Shown here: positions 1-7,532 of the stretch, in pieces
Layout: the number at the start of each line of letters is the position of its first letter
Position numbering within the stretch: position 1 is the first letter of the stretch
Origin: Cyanobacteria bacterium OH_SFB_17
GTDB lineage: Bacteria; Cyanobacteriota; Vampirovibrionia; Gastranaerophilales; Gastranaerophilaceae
Direction of reading: 5' to 3'
Length of the DNA: 12,024 nt
NCBI GenBank assembly: GCA_023395735.1
Contig: JAEWYI010000065.1
Coordinates: 1 to 12,024 of the forward strand
The notes under the pieces: model-generated
Seen by the model: the letters and a program-made list of their open reading frames with translations, nothing else
What the model was told of the DNA's origin: nothing
Databases searched by the model: none
Made by a program: the position numbers and the translations under genes

Positions 1-2
1 AA

Positions 3-79
3 TGGGGCGGATGATGGGATTCGAACCCATGTATATCGGAACCACAACCCGAGGCCTTAACCCCTTGGCGACACCCGCC
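3..79 (-). tRNA. tRNA-His (GTG anticodon)
   Basis: Read on the minus strand this folds as a complete cloverleaf. The 7-bp acceptor stem GCGGGTG/CATCCGC has one G-T pair. The D arm follows, then an anticodon loop TTGTGGT giving GTG (His), and a T arm with GGGTTCGAATCCC. Two tRNA-His hallmarks are present: an extra G-1 at position 79 and a C73 discriminator at position 6 that can pair with it. The CCA end is encoded in the DNA (positions 3-5), so it need not be added after transcription. The gene stands alone in what is visible, with its own promoter 22 bp upstream. Its 3' flank lies outside the window. Confidence 0.96.
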
Positions 80-100
80 ATATCATTCTAGTGCCTTTTT

Positions 101-128
101 ATTATAATACAAAAAAACTCACTGTCAA
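101..128 (-). promoter_or_regulatory. Consensus sigma-70 promoter of tRNA-His
   Basis: On the minus strand a perfect -35 TTGACA (123-128) and a perfect -10 TATAAT (101-106) are separated by 16 bp. The predicted transcription start is near position 94, about 15 nt before the mature tRNA 5' end, so a short leader would be removed by RNase P. The match fits a strongly expressed stable RNA. It sits directly downstream of the rpaB terminator, which insulates it from read-through. Confidence 0.85.
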
Positions 129-140
129 AGTCTTTTATAG

Positions 141-171
141 AAAAAAACTTCCTAAAAATAGGAAGTTTTTT
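141..171 (-). terminator. Intrinsic terminator after rpaB
   Basis: An inverted repeat (142-153 with 160-171, core AACTTCCT/AGGAAGTT, loop of 6 or fewer) is flanked by an A run on the left and a T run on the right. On the minus strand it is a hairpin followed by a U run, 20 bp after the rpaB stop codon. The symmetry means it could also stop transcription coming from the left. The stem is short in G-C pairs but the U tract is good. Confidence 0.8.
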
Positions 172-191
172 CATATATTTTGGACAATTAC

Positions 192-941
192 CTAATTGAT
201 TCTCTGGAACATATATCCGATTCCGCGAGCTGTCAATATCAACTCTGGGTTTGCAGGATCTGTTTCCAATTTGGAACGCAATCTGGAAATGTGAACGTCT
301 ACAACTCTTGTATCAATTCTGTGATCAGGCGGATACGCCCAAACGTGTTGCAATATTTCATTTCTTGAATATGCTTGACCTGAGTTGTTAACCAACAATT
401 CCAACAAGCTGAATTCCATTCCAGTCAATCTGATTCTTTCATTTTTTCTGAACACTTGTCGTCTTGCTGTGTCAATTTTAATGTTTCCTGTAGTAATTAC
501 ATTTTTAGTAACTTTTCCTGTAGGAACAACTGTTTCTCTGCTGCTTGTTCTTCTCAATACAGCTTTTACACGAGCTTCCAATTCTTTCGGGCTGAAAGGT
601 TTGATAACATAATCATCAGCGCCCAATTCCAAGCCTGTAATTCTTTCTGAAACATCTCCCAACGCTGTTAATATTATAATTGGAACATCAGATGTTCTTC
701 TAATTTCTCTTGTTACCCCATAACCATCCATTTTTGGCATCATTACATCCAATACTACCAAGTCTGGATTTGTTTTGTTAAACATGTTTACGGCTTCTTC
801 ACCGTCTTCTGCGACAACTACGTCATAACCTACCATTTTTAGACGTGTTTCTAAAATTCTTCTGATACTTGCCTCATCGTCAGCTACAAGAATTTTCTGA
901 CGAGCATCAATTTCACCTTGCAATTCCGCATTTTCTGTCAT
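192..941 (-). CDS. rpaB: RpaB-like OmpR-family response regulator
   Basis: Two-component DNA-binding response regulator. The N-terminal receiver has the acidic pair in ADDE, the phospho-acceptor Asp65 in LVVLDVMMP, Thr92 and Lys114 in IKPFSPKELEAR. A C-terminal winged helix carries RLTGMEFSLLELL, DTRVVDVHISRLR and the ending GIGYMFQRI. These strings are nearly those of cyanobacterial RpaB, which in phototrophs is linked to light and redox stress and is phosphorylated by NblS (DspA). No kinase gene lies beside it. I place the start at ATG 941 (249 aa): AAGGA lies 8 nt upstream, and a candidate extended -10 (983-988) would put the RNA start near 976. A GTG at 968 adds 9 residues and has AGGA only 4 nt away; it is the main alternative. 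The gene ends 20 bp before a terminator and is probably monocistronic. Confidence 0.93.
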   Translation of the reverse strand: MTENAELQGEIDARQKILVADDEASIRRILETRLKMVGYDVVVAEDGEEAVNMFNKTNPDLVVLDVMMPKMDGYGVTREIRRTSDVPIIILTALGDVSERITGLELGADDYVIKPFSPKELEARVKAVLRRTSSRETVVPTGKVTKNVITTGNIKIDTARRQVFRKNERIRLTGMEFSLLELLVNNSGQAYSRNEILQHVWAYPPDHRIDTRVVDVHISRLRSKLETDPANPELILTARGIGYMFQRIN

Positions 942-982
942 AGTCATAGTCCTTACGTTTTGTGCCACTAATTCCTAAAATA

Positions 983-1010
983 ATATTAGCATAAATAAAT
1001 TTTATTACAA
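983..1010 (-). promoter_or_regulatory. Candidate extended -10 promoter of rpaB
   Basis: Minus-strand TGC-TAATAT (the TAATAT at 983-988) forms an extended -10. A TTGTAA hexamer lies 16 bp further upstream (about 1005-1010). Both hexamers match consensus at 4 of 6 positions and the region is very AT-rich, so chance matches are likely. If real, the transcript starts near 976, which favours the ATG at 941 over the GTG at 968 as the rpaB start. Confidence 0.35.
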
Positions 1011-1068
1011 AATATTTATTTTCTTATATTTTTTTAAATAAATATAAATTTATCTTAATTTAATTTAC

Positions 1069-1091
1069 AAAAAAAAGCAAGCATTTTTTTT
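1069..1091 (-). terminator. Weak candidate terminator after recG
   Basis: Eight A residues, a GCAAGCA centre and eight T residues form an A/T-stemmed inverted repeat about 45 bp after the recG stop on the minus strand, giving a U run at the end. The stem contains almost no G-C pairs, so termination would depend mainly on the U tract. It is the only terminator-like element in the 167 bp between recG and rpaB. The rest of that gap is AT-rich with no recognisable feature apart from the candidate rpaB promoter. Confidence 0.35.
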
Positions 1092-1134
1092 AAACTTTTT
1101 TCACCAATTTTAAATATCAGCCTGAAACCAAGCC

Positions 1135-3579
1135 CTAGCCTGCATTAATCAAATCAAAATTATTTATAACTTTTAAGCTTGTAGCAGATTTTAATGCCGG
1201 AAACGAGTCAAGTTCGTTACATTTAACAAAATCGATAGCTTCTTTTCTTGCAATTTCAAGGATTTTTGCATCTTTTATTATGTCAGATATAATCAAATCA
1301 GGTAATCCGCTCTGTTTTGTTCCCAAAAACTCGCCAGGGCCTCTGATTTCCAAATCTTTTTCTGCAATTACAAATCCATCGTTTGTCTCAGTCATAATAT
1401 TCAATCTGGCTTTTGTTTCTTGGGATTTTGTAGCTGTAGAAATAATGCAATAAGATTGAAGATCACTTCTGCCTACACGCCCCCTTAGCTGATGAAGCTG
1501 TGACAACCCAAATCTTTCAGCGTTTTCAATAAGCATAACTGTAGCGTTTGGAACATCGACTCCAACCTCAACAACCGTAGTAGAAACAAGAATATCGTAT
1601 TTTTTGTTCTTGAAATCAGACATCACACGTTCTTTTTCATCATTTTTCAATTTTCCGTGCAACAACCCAATCTTAAACTGAGGAAAAATTTCTTGCTGGA
1701 GATACTCAGCCTCTTTTGTAGCCGCTTTCGCAGAAAGTGTCTCACTCTCATCAATAAGCGGATAAACGACATAAGCTTGGCGCCCGTTTTCGACTTCGTC
1801 TTTAATCAATTTATAAGCCTCTTTGTGCCCAGATTGAGTAATCATAGTTGTTTTAATAGGCTTTCTCCCTTTTGGAAGTTCATCTATTATTGTCAAATCC
1901 AAGTCGCCATGTACGGTTAAAGCCAAAGTTCTTGGAATCGGCGTAGCAGTCATGGTTAGCATCTGAGGGCTTTGCGCTTTTGTTTTAAGCTTAGAGCGCT
2001 GTTTGACCCCAAATCGATGCTGTTCGTCGATTATAATAGCCCCTAAATTATCAAATTGGACATTATCTTGTATCAATGCATGTGTACCGACGGCAATATG
2101 AGTCTGCCCATTTTTTAGATTTTTTTCAATTTCTTTTCGAACCTTTGCCGAATTACTTCCCAAAAACAGTCCAACACTAAGTCCTAGCGGAGTTAGCCAC
2201 TGAACTAAATTGTTATAATGTTGTTGCGCCAAAATCTCTGTCGGAGCCATTATTGCACCTTGATAATTATTTTCAACGGCTGCAAGAATCATAATCGCCG
2301 CCACAACCGTTTTTCCACTTCCGACATCCCCTTGAAGCAGTCTTTGCATAGGTTCGGTGGAGTTCAAATCTTTCAAAATATCTTCCACAGCTTTTTTCTG
2401 AGCGTTAGTAAGCTCAAAAGGAAGCTGTTTAATAAATTTATTAACAAGCCCTTTTTCTTTTATTTTAAGTGCAACTGCAGAATTATTTTTTCTGTTTTCT
2501 TCTCGCAATTTTGCCAAATTAAGCTGGATTAAAAACAACTCTTCAAAAACAAGTGAAAAATGCGCTTTTTCTAACATTTCCATAGTTGACGGAAAGTGAA
2601 TTTGCTCAATAGCTTCTTTTTTCTGCAGAATATCATATTTTTCAACAAGAAAATCTGGAATAACTGTTGGGATTTTATCTTTAAAAGTTTCAATTGCACT
2701 AAAAATCGCTCGCCGTAATATTTTGATGCTGATATTTTCACTCAACGGATAAATCGGTACGATTCTACCTAGATTCAAAGATTTTGAATCCGAAGCTGAT
2801 TCTAAAAAATCGCCTGACATAATAGAATACTGAGGTTTGTCCATGGTAAGCCTGCCATCAAAACTATTCAGCTTCACCAGTCCCGAAACCATAATTCCTG
2901 CACCCTGAGGGAATTGAGCTTTGTAACGCTCTAGCATGTGACGATTTGCCTTTGCATAGAAAAAACTTAAATCGATATGTCCGCTTTCATCAGCTATTTT
3001 AACCTTCAAGACACTCAATCCGTTTTTTGTCACAAAAGATTGAACAGATTTTATGTAACCGAAAATTGTCGTAGTCGAATTTATTTTTAAATCGCGAATA
3101 AGCGTTCTTTTTGAATAATCGATATGTTTTCTGGGAAAATAAAAAAGCAAATCAAGCGCCGTATAAATTCCTAGTCTATTGAGCGCTAGTCCAATTTTTG
3201 GACCAACTCCTTTTACGTATATTACATCGACATTTTCAGGATTATCAGAAAAAGTTTTGTAATTTGCATCTGTTTTTTTAGGTTTTGGCGCAAGTTCTGA
3301 ATTTATAACATTAATAAGTCTTTCAACCGCTTTTTTTCTCAACGGCATAGAGTCTGTGGGATATTTATTAAAAGTTTCCAATAAAATCTGCCACTTTGGA
3401 TTTTTGCCGGATTTTTTGTAAACAGCTAGAAGCTCCCCTTTAATAAAAGCCGCAAAAGTTTTACTTTTACCTCTTATATTAATATATTGGTGCTTTCTTT
3501 CTATCTCTATCGATTGTTTTATTTGCTCTAAATTTTCAAACATATTGTTGCAATCTTTTTGTGAAACTATTCCCGTCAT
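1135..3579 (-). CDS. recG: ATP-dependent DNA helicase RecG, N-terminally extended
   Basis: RecG remodels stalled replication forks and branched DNA (branch migration, fork regression). A helix-hairpin-helix-like segment with KGVGPKIG lies at about 121-138, followed by the OB-fold wedge domain (about 150-260). The helicase core has Walker A GDVGSGKT (417-424), DEQH (518-521), TATPIPR (544-550) and motif VI QLRGRVGR (697-704). The C-terminal RecG signature follows (DLEIRGPGEFLGTKQSG, about 742-758). At 814 aa it is about 110-120 residues longer than E. coli RecG (693 aa). The extra sequence is a basic helical N-terminus before the HhH; longer RecGs are also known in Cyanobacteria. The start at 3579 has GGAAG only 1 nt upstream, so initiation is weak or coupled to the upstream reductase gene, which ends 17 bp earlier. 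An internal ATG at codon 13 is possible but lacks a ribosome site. Confidence 0.95.
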   Translation of the reverse strand: MTGIVSQKDCNNMFENLEQIKQSIEIERKHQYINIRGKSKTFAAFIKGELLAVYKKSGKNPKWQILLETFNKYPTDSMPLRKKAVERLINVINSELAPKPKKTDANYKTFSDNPENVDVIYVKGVGPKIGLALNRLGIYTALDLLFYFPRKHIDYSKRTLIRDLKINSTTTIFGYIKSVQSFVTKNGLSVLKVKIADESGHIDLSFFYAKANRHMLERYKAQFPQGAGIMVSGLVKLNSFDGRLTMDKPQYSIMSGDFLESASDSKSLNLGRIVPIYPLSENISIKILRRAIFSAIETFKDKIPTVIPDFLVEKYDILQKKEAIEQIHFPSTMEMLEKAHFSLVFEELFLIQLNLAKLREENRKNNSAVALKIKEKGLVNKFIKQLPFELTNAQKKAVEDILKDLNSTEPMQRLLQGDVGSGKTVVAAIMILAAVENNYQGAIMAPTEILAQQHYNNLVQWLTPLGLSVGLFLGSNSAKVRKEIEKNLKNGQTHIAVGTHALIQDNVQFDNLGAIIIDEQHRFGVKQRSKLKTKAQSPQMLTMTATPIPRTLALTVHGDLDLTIIDELPKGRKPIKTTMITQSGHKEAYKLIKDEVENGRQAYVVYPLIDESETLSAKAATKEAEYLQQEIFPQFKIGLLHGKLKNDEKERVMSDFKNKKYDILVSTTVVEVGVDVPNATVMLIENAERFGLSQLHQLRGRVGRSDLQSYCIISTATKSQETKARLNIMTETNDGFVIAEKDLEIRGPGEFLGTKQSGLPDLIISDIIKDAKILEIARKEAIDFVKCNELDSFPALKSATSLKVINNFDLINAG

Positions 3580-3596
3580 ACTTCCGCAATTAGCGG

Positions 3597-4970
3597 CTAA
3601 TTTTGTTTATTCATCTTATTAATTTTATCAAGAAGTTTTTCTGCCGCTGTTAATAAAGGATCCATTGCGGGAGAATAAGGCGGAGCATAGGTTAAATCCG
3701 TAGTCACGAAATCATCTATGTGCATACCGCATTTTAGCCCAGATGCAACCGTATTCACTCTCTTATCTGCATCTCCGCATCCTATTGCTTGTGCGCCCAG
3801 AAGTTTATACGTTTTTTTATCTGCAATCAGCTTTATAGTAATATTTTTTGCCTCAGGCATATAACCTACTTTGTCCAATTTGGTAATTAAAACTGAGACC
3901 GGTTCATATCCAAGCGATTTAGCTTGTTTTTCAGTCAGCCCAGTAATTGACATAGTCATACCGAAATATCTTGTGACAGCAGAGCCTAAAATGCCTTCAA
4001 AGCAATCTTCCTCGCCGCAGATATTTATCGCTGCACAGCGTCCCTCTTTCCCTGCTGTAGAGCCTAGAGGAACCCAGACAGGTGTATTAGAAACTATATT
4101 AATTTTTTCTATACAATCGCCGGCTGCATATATATTTGGAATATTAGTTTGCATTTTTTTATTAACTTTTATCGCGCCTGTCTCGCCAAGTTCAATTCCT
4201 GCATCTACTGCAATTTCAACATTTGGCTTAACGCCGGTTGCAATAATAACCATGTCGGTTTTAAACTCACTACCGTTTTTAGTTTTAACACCTTGGACAA
4301 AATCATCACCAACAAGCTCTACCACTGCATCAGAATTAATTATAGTAACTTTATCACCATCTTTTTCTAACACATGAGCCTTTATCAATTCAGAAATATC
4401 ATCGTCAAAAACAGGCATAATAGTTGGCGCAAATTCAACAAGCGTAACTTTTAACCCTTGCTTGACAAAAGCTTCCAAAAGCTCTATACCAATATATCCA
4501 CCGCCCACAATTGTTGCGTGTTTAGAGGTCTTAACCTTTTCTTTTATGGCAAGTCCGTCTTCCATTGTTCTCAAGGTAAAAACATTTTTCAAACCAACAT
4601 TTTTTATATTCGGTATAAAAGGTTTTGCACCTGTTGTTATAGCCAATTTGTCGTAATTTACATAATATTCATTATCATTTTTTAAATCTAAAACTACAAC
4701 TTTTTTTTCTTTAGGCAAAATTTTCACAACTCTATTTAAAAGATGGATATGAATATTATCAGCTTCAAATTCTTCTACTGTTCTTGCAATAAGCATTTCC
4801 GGATCATCAAAATTTCCTTCTATGAAAAAAGGAAGTCCACAAGCAGAATAAGACACATGAGTGTCTTCTGTATATATATCGATTCTAGCATCAGGTTTAA
4901 GCCGTCTTGCCTTTGCCGCAATTTTTGTCCCCGCTGCAACCCCGCCTATAATTACAATCTTGTCTGTCAT
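3597..4970 (-). CDS. CoA-disulfide reductase / NADH oxidase-type flavoprotein
   Basis: FAD- and NAD(P)H-dependent pyridine nucleotide-disulfide oxidoreductase of the single-cysteine class (CoA-disulfide reductase, NADH oxidase, NADH peroxidase). It has an N-terminal FAD motif IIGGVAAG, the redox cysteine Cys44 in SYSACGLPFF, a second dinucleotide motif VGGGYIGIE (155-163), and YAAGDC (281-286) contacting FAD. The C-terminal dimerisation domain contains YAPPYSPAMDP (428-438), including the tyrosines that CoA-disulfide reductases use. The SxxxCxxxY signature has Phe48 in place of Tyr. There is no C-terminal rhodanese domain (457 aa, normal for the short form). Likely role: reducing CoA disulfide or removing oxygen/peroxide in an anaerobe; the sequence does not settle which. 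No Shine-Dalgarno precedes the start, but a -10 box sits 6 nt before ATG, suggesting a leaderless mRNA. recG follows after 17 bp. Confidence 0.88.
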   Translation of the reverse strand: MTDKIVIIGGVAAGTKIAAKARRLKPDARIDIYTEDTHVSYSACGLPFFIEGNFDDPEMLIARTVEEFEADNIHIHLLNRVVKILPKEKKVVVLDLKNDNEYYVNYDKLAITTGAKPFIPNIKNVGLKNVFTLRTMEDGLAIKEKVKTSKHATIVGGGYIGIELLEAFVKQGLKVTLVEFAPTIMPVFDDDISELIKAHVLEKDGDKVTIINSDAVVELVGDDFVQGVKTKNGSEFKTDMVIIATGVKPNVEIAVDAGIELGETGAIKVNKKMQTNIPNIYAAGDCIEKINIVSNTPVWVPLGSTAGKEGRCAAINICGEEDCFEGILGSAVTRYFGMTMSITGLTEKQAKSLGYEPVSVLITKLDKVGYMPEAKNITIKLIADKKTYKLLGAQAIGCGDADKRVNTVASGLKCGMHIDDFVTTDLTYAPPYSPAMDPLLTAAEKLLDKINKMNKQN

Positions 4971-4976
4971 AAGATT

Positions 4977-5004
4977 ATTATAATTGATTTGAAATATTTT
5001 ACAA
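4977..5004 (-). promoter_or_regulatory. Promoter placing the RNA start on the reductase ATG
   Basis: Minus-strand -35 TTGTAA (4 of 6) is separated by 16 bp from a perfect -10 TATAAT (4977-4982). Only 6 nt (AATCTT) separate the -10 from the ATG at 4970, so transcription should begin at or within a base or two of the start codon. No purine-rich ribosome site exists in the gap. This would let the reductase-recG pair be transcribed separately from the serine dehydratase genes upstream. Confidence 0.6.
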
Positions 5005-5025
5005 TAGATAATGTGCTATTAATTT

Positions 5026-5556
5026 TTAAACTTTAGGTTTAGGAAAATCAACCTTAGTCTGAGAGATATTATTAACAGCATTTGTGAAAAAGTTTAAAGA
5101 AACAATAGCCGCAATTTCTAAAAGTTCACCTTCTGAAAGACCGGCAGATTTTGCATTATTAAATTGTTCATCAGAAACTTTTCCTGCCTCTTTCATTACA
5201 AGAGCTGCAAAATCCAAGGCAGCTTGAGCTTTTTTATCCTCTGATTTACCTTCCCTTGCCAATTTAACTTCTTCTTCAGAAAGAATTTTTCCGCCTGAAT
5301 ATGAATGAGCAGCCAAGCAATATTCGCATCCATTCATAACTGCCATTTGAATAGCTATTCTTTCCGCGATTTCGTTACTGATAGTTTTTTCTTCAAGAGC
5401 TTCGTTTATTTTGAAAAAAGTTTTCAAAACAGCTGATGAATTTGCCATCGCTTTAAATATATTCAAAATTCTTGCACCCGAAGAGCTGATTTTTTCCAAA
5501 ACTTCTTTCGATTTTTCTGATGCTTCTTCTGTTGACAACAATTTAATTCTATCCAT
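5026..5556 (-). CDS. AhpD/carboxymuconolactone decarboxylase-like protein
   Basis: An all-helical protein of 176 aa in the CMD/AhpD superfamily. The active-site pattern CEYCLAAH gives Cys77, Cys80 and His84, preceded by an ERIAIQMAVMNG helix. AhpD-type proteins use this CxxC...H centre as a thiol peroxidase or disulfide reductant. True decarboxylases usually lack the cysteine pair, so a redox role is favoured here. The C-terminal helix contains EIAAIVSLNFFTNAVNN, typical of this fold. A strong ribosome site AAGGAG lies 8 nt before the ATG. The gene follows sdaAA by 36 bp and precedes the reductase gene by 55 bp, so it is likely the last gene of the sda transcript. Its substrate and electron donor cannot be told from sequence. 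Confidence 0.88.
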   Translation of the reverse strand: MDRIKLLSTEEASEKSKEVLEKISSSGARILNIFKAMANSSAVLKTFFKINEALEEKTISNEIAERIAIQMAVMNGCEYCLAAHSYSGGKILSEEEVKLAREGKSEDKKAQAALDFAALVMKEAGKVSDEQFNNAKSAGLSEGELLEIAAIVSLNFFTNAVNNISQTKVDFPKPKV

Positions 5557-5592
5557 AATTCATACTCCTTTATTTATGTTAAATTTAATACA

Positions 5593-6477
5593 CTATTTTC
5601 TGCCGAAAACTTTTTGCTCAATTTTTATTGCAGTTTTTGTTTTAGCCAAACCTGCCTGAGAGCTTTCTTTCAACATTGGCGACATCAACTGACCTGTTTG
5701 TGCCAGAGCATCAACGACTTCATCAGGCGGGATTTTACTTTCTATACCTGAAAGTGCAAGCTCAGAAGCAGTCACAGCATGGATTGCTAAAAAAGCATTT
5801 CTTTTTACACAAGGAATTTCAACCAAGCCTGCAACAGGATCGCAAGTAAGTCCAAGAATATTTTTCAAAGCAAGAGCAGCGGCGTGTACAATCTGTTTTT
5901 CACTTCCGCCTAAAATTTGTGTTAAAGCAGCAGCACTCATCGCAGAAGCGACTCCGCACTCTGCCTGACAACCTGCAACAGCACCCGCTAAGGCTGTTTT
6001 ATTTTGAACAATAGCACCTATAGCGCCAGCTGTAATCAAAGCATTTATCTGTTCGTCTTCCGACAAATTTAACTCTTCTGAAATAGCGATGATAACCGAT
6101 GGAACAATCGCACACGAGCCTGCTGTCGGGCAAGCAACGATTTTTCCCATTCTTAAATTTTCTTCAATAGTAGCAAGAGCGTAAGTAGTAACTTTTTCAA
6201 ACAAAGGCCCCAAAACAGAAGGCTTTTGACTAAATTTCTTTTGTAATTTTTCACAATCATCGCCACATTGTTTACTTAAAGATTTTTCATTTGATTTTAG
6301 TCCTGTTTTAATAGCATCTTTCATAGCATCTAGAGTTTTTTTAACTTTTGCTCGAACGTCTGCTATTTCTACATCCAATAAAAAAGATTCGTTTTCTTGA
6401 AAAACTTCGTAAATTCGCTTTTTTCTTTGTCCACAGATTAAAAGCAATTCTGCAAATGTACTTACATTTTTTTTCAT
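5593..6477 (-). CDS. sdaAA: L-serine dehydratase, iron-sulfur-dependent, alpha subunit
   Basis: Catalytic subunit of the two-subunit [4Fe-4S] L-serine ammonia-lyase, which converts L-serine to pyruvate and ammonia. Diagnostic strings are ACPTAGSCAIVPSV (115-128), AGCQAECGVASAMSAA (169-184) and TCDPVAGLVEIPCVKRNA (211-228). Cys170, Cys212 and Cys223 are the probable cluster ligands; Cys116, Cys122 and Cys174 are additional nearby cysteines. The length of 294 aa is normal for the split form. ATG 6477 starts one base after the TAG of sdaAB (TAG-T-ATG) and has no independent Shine-Dalgarno, indicating translational coupling and equal subunit production. The cluster makes the family oxygen-sensitive, consistent with an anaerobe. 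The redox protein encoded just downstream may protect it (inference). Confidence 0.96.
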   Translation of the reverse strand: MKKNVSTFAELLLICGQRKKRIYEVFQENESFLLDVEIADVRAKVKKTLDAMKDAIKTGLKSNEKSLSKQCGDDCEKLQKKFSQKPSVLGPLFEKVTTYALATIEENLRMGKIVACPTAGSCAIVPSVIIAISEELNLSEDEQINALITAGAIGAIVQNKTALAGAVAGCQAECGVASAMSAAALTQILGGSEKQIVHAAALALKNILGLTCDPVAGLVEIPCVKRNAFLAIHAVTASELALSGIESKIPPDEVVDALAQTGQLMSPMLKESSQAGLAKTKTAIKIEQKVFGRK

Positions 6478-6478
6478 A

Positions 6479-7147
6479 CTAATTGTCCAACTTTGCTACA
6501 TGTCTAACCAAATATACATCATCAATTCGTTTAATTTTTTCTACCAAACTGTAATTCATCGCCGTATCAAGACATATGCACATAGAAGCATCGCCGCCTT
6601 TTATTGTTCTGTCACAAGTCAAAGAAGCTATGTTTATATCTGCAGTCTGAAGAATTCCGCTAACTTTTGAAAGCATTCCAGGTCTATCTTTATAAATAAC
6701 AACAAGAGAATTAAACTCGCCTGACAAATGAGTCGAAAACTTATTTATACTGGTAATTTCGACATTACCTGCACCGATAGAATTTCCTTGGATGACCATT
6801 TTTTGAACACCTTCTATAATAAAATCTACAGCATTTGGGTGTCTGTTAAAATCTTCTAAAAATTCAAAATTATATTCAACTTCCTTGCTTTCTTTTGAAT
6901 TAAAAATATCTTTTATTCTCGTATCATCAACAGAAAGACCCAGAATCCCGGCCAAGATACCTTTGTCAGTCCCGTGACCTTTTCCTGTTAGGGCATAAGA
7001 ATTATAAAGCTTGAAAGTAACTTTTTTAGGTGTGTTTCCATATATATTTCTGGCCAAAAGTCCCAAGCGGACTGCACCTGCAGTATGCGAGCTTGACGGG
7101 CCTACCATTATAGGCGAAATTATATCGAATATAGAACTTTGTTTCAT
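6479..7147 (-). CDS. sdaAB: L-serine dehydratase, iron-sulfur-dependent, beta subunit
   Basis: Partner subunit of the Fe-S serine dehydratase. It begins with SIFDIISPIMVGPSSSHTAGA, the family hallmark in which GPSSSHTAG (16-24) forms part of the serine/phosphate-like binding site. A central region with GHGTDKGILAGILG (57-70) and RHPNAV follows. An ACT domain (about 147-220) contains KDRPGMLSKVSGIL and NIASLTCDR and probably senses an amino acid, likely serine. Length 222 aa is normal. It is the first gene of the sda operon and is read divergently from the 89-aa gene across a 115-bp gap. No ribosome site precedes the ATG; a perfect TATAAT ends 7 nt before it, so the message may be leaderless. 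Confidence 0.95.
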   Translation of the reverse strand: MKQSSIFDIISPIMVGPSSSHTAGAVRLGLLARNIYGNTPKKVTFKLYNSYALTGKGHGTDKGILAGILGLSVDDTRIKDIFNSKESKEVEYNFEFLEDFNRHPNAVDFIIEGVQKMVIQGNSIGAGNVEITSINKFSTHLSGEFNSLVVIYKDRPGMLSKVSGILQTADINIASLTCDRTIKGGDASMCICLDTAMNYSLVEKIKRIDDVYLVRHVAKLDN

Positions 7148-7154
7148 GAAAAAA

Positions 7155-7182
7155 ATTATACCTCAAAAATTGGCATGGTTAA
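7155..7182 (-). promoter_or_regulatory. Promoter of sdaAB with start at or next to the ATG
   Basis: On the minus strand a perfect -10 TATAAT (7155-7160) is followed by TTTTTTC and then the ATG. A weak -35 TTAACC (4 of 6) lies 16 bp upstream. The predicted transcript begins at the start codon or at most a base from it. The only purine-rich sequence (GAGG) is upstream of the -10 box and would not be in the RNA. Confidence 0.6.
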
Positions 7183-7226
7183 ATGATATTTAAAGAAAAG
7201 GGGGTTCTATTTTTTAAAAAATACGT

Positions 7227-7255
7227 TATAATAATAATGGTTTAAATCAAAGGTG
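7227..7255 (+). promoter_or_regulatory. -10 box and ribosome site of the 89-aa gene
   Basis: A perfect TATAAT (7227-7232) is followed by a roughly 24-nt leader carrying AAGGTG (7250-7255), 7 nt before the ATG at 7263. No good -35 is visible; the best is TTCTAT at 7205-7210, which is poor. In contrast to the divergent sdaAB promoter, this one produces a conventional leadered message. Confidence 0.5.
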
Positions 7256-7262
7256 TTTAAAT

Positions 7263-7532
7263 ATGAGCTTTGACGTAAATTTTAACAAGCCAATGATTCA
7301 AGAAGCAAAATCCATGCAAAATGACGGTGGCGCCGGCAATCTTGGATATTTTGAGCAAGACGGGAAAAAAGACGAAAACAAAAAAAATTCTAGCATTTTC
7401 GACGAACAGGGCACTGACACTTTCAACAAATCAGACGGAAGTGAAGAACTCGAACCTGATTTTTCATTTGCAAAATTAATTGCAGAAGTAATTATGTTTT
7501 TTAAGACTTTTTTTTCAAAACTGTTTAAATAA
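7263..7532 (+). CDS. Acidic small protein with amphipathic C-terminus, function unknown
   Basis: Not recognised. The 89-aa protein has a polar, Asp/Glu/Asn-rich body (residues about 1-65) with low predicted order, including GGAGNLGYFE and a run of charged residues. It ends in FSFAKLIAEV followed by an aromatic, lysine-bearing helix, IMFFKTFFSKLFK. The tail alternates bulky hydrophobics and lysines, so it may lie on a membrane or be a short anchor; it is not a classical signal peptide. AAGGTG 7 nt upstream of the ATG and a TATAAT promoter support it as a real gene. Its TAA (7530-7532) directly abuts the stop codon of the convergent gene, with no terminator between them. Probably lineage-restricted. 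Confidence 0.8.
   Translation: MSFDVNFNKPMIQEAKSMQNDGGAGNLGYFEQDGKKDENKKNSSIFDEQGTDTFNKSDGSEELEPDFSFAKLIAEVIMFFKTFFSKLFK

Noticed and set aside
3871..4377. 168-codon open frame on the plus strand
   Set aside because: It lies wholly antisense to the well-conserved reductase gene, has no ribosome site, and its translation is low-complexity Ser/Thr/Pro/Ile sequence typical of a shadow frame.
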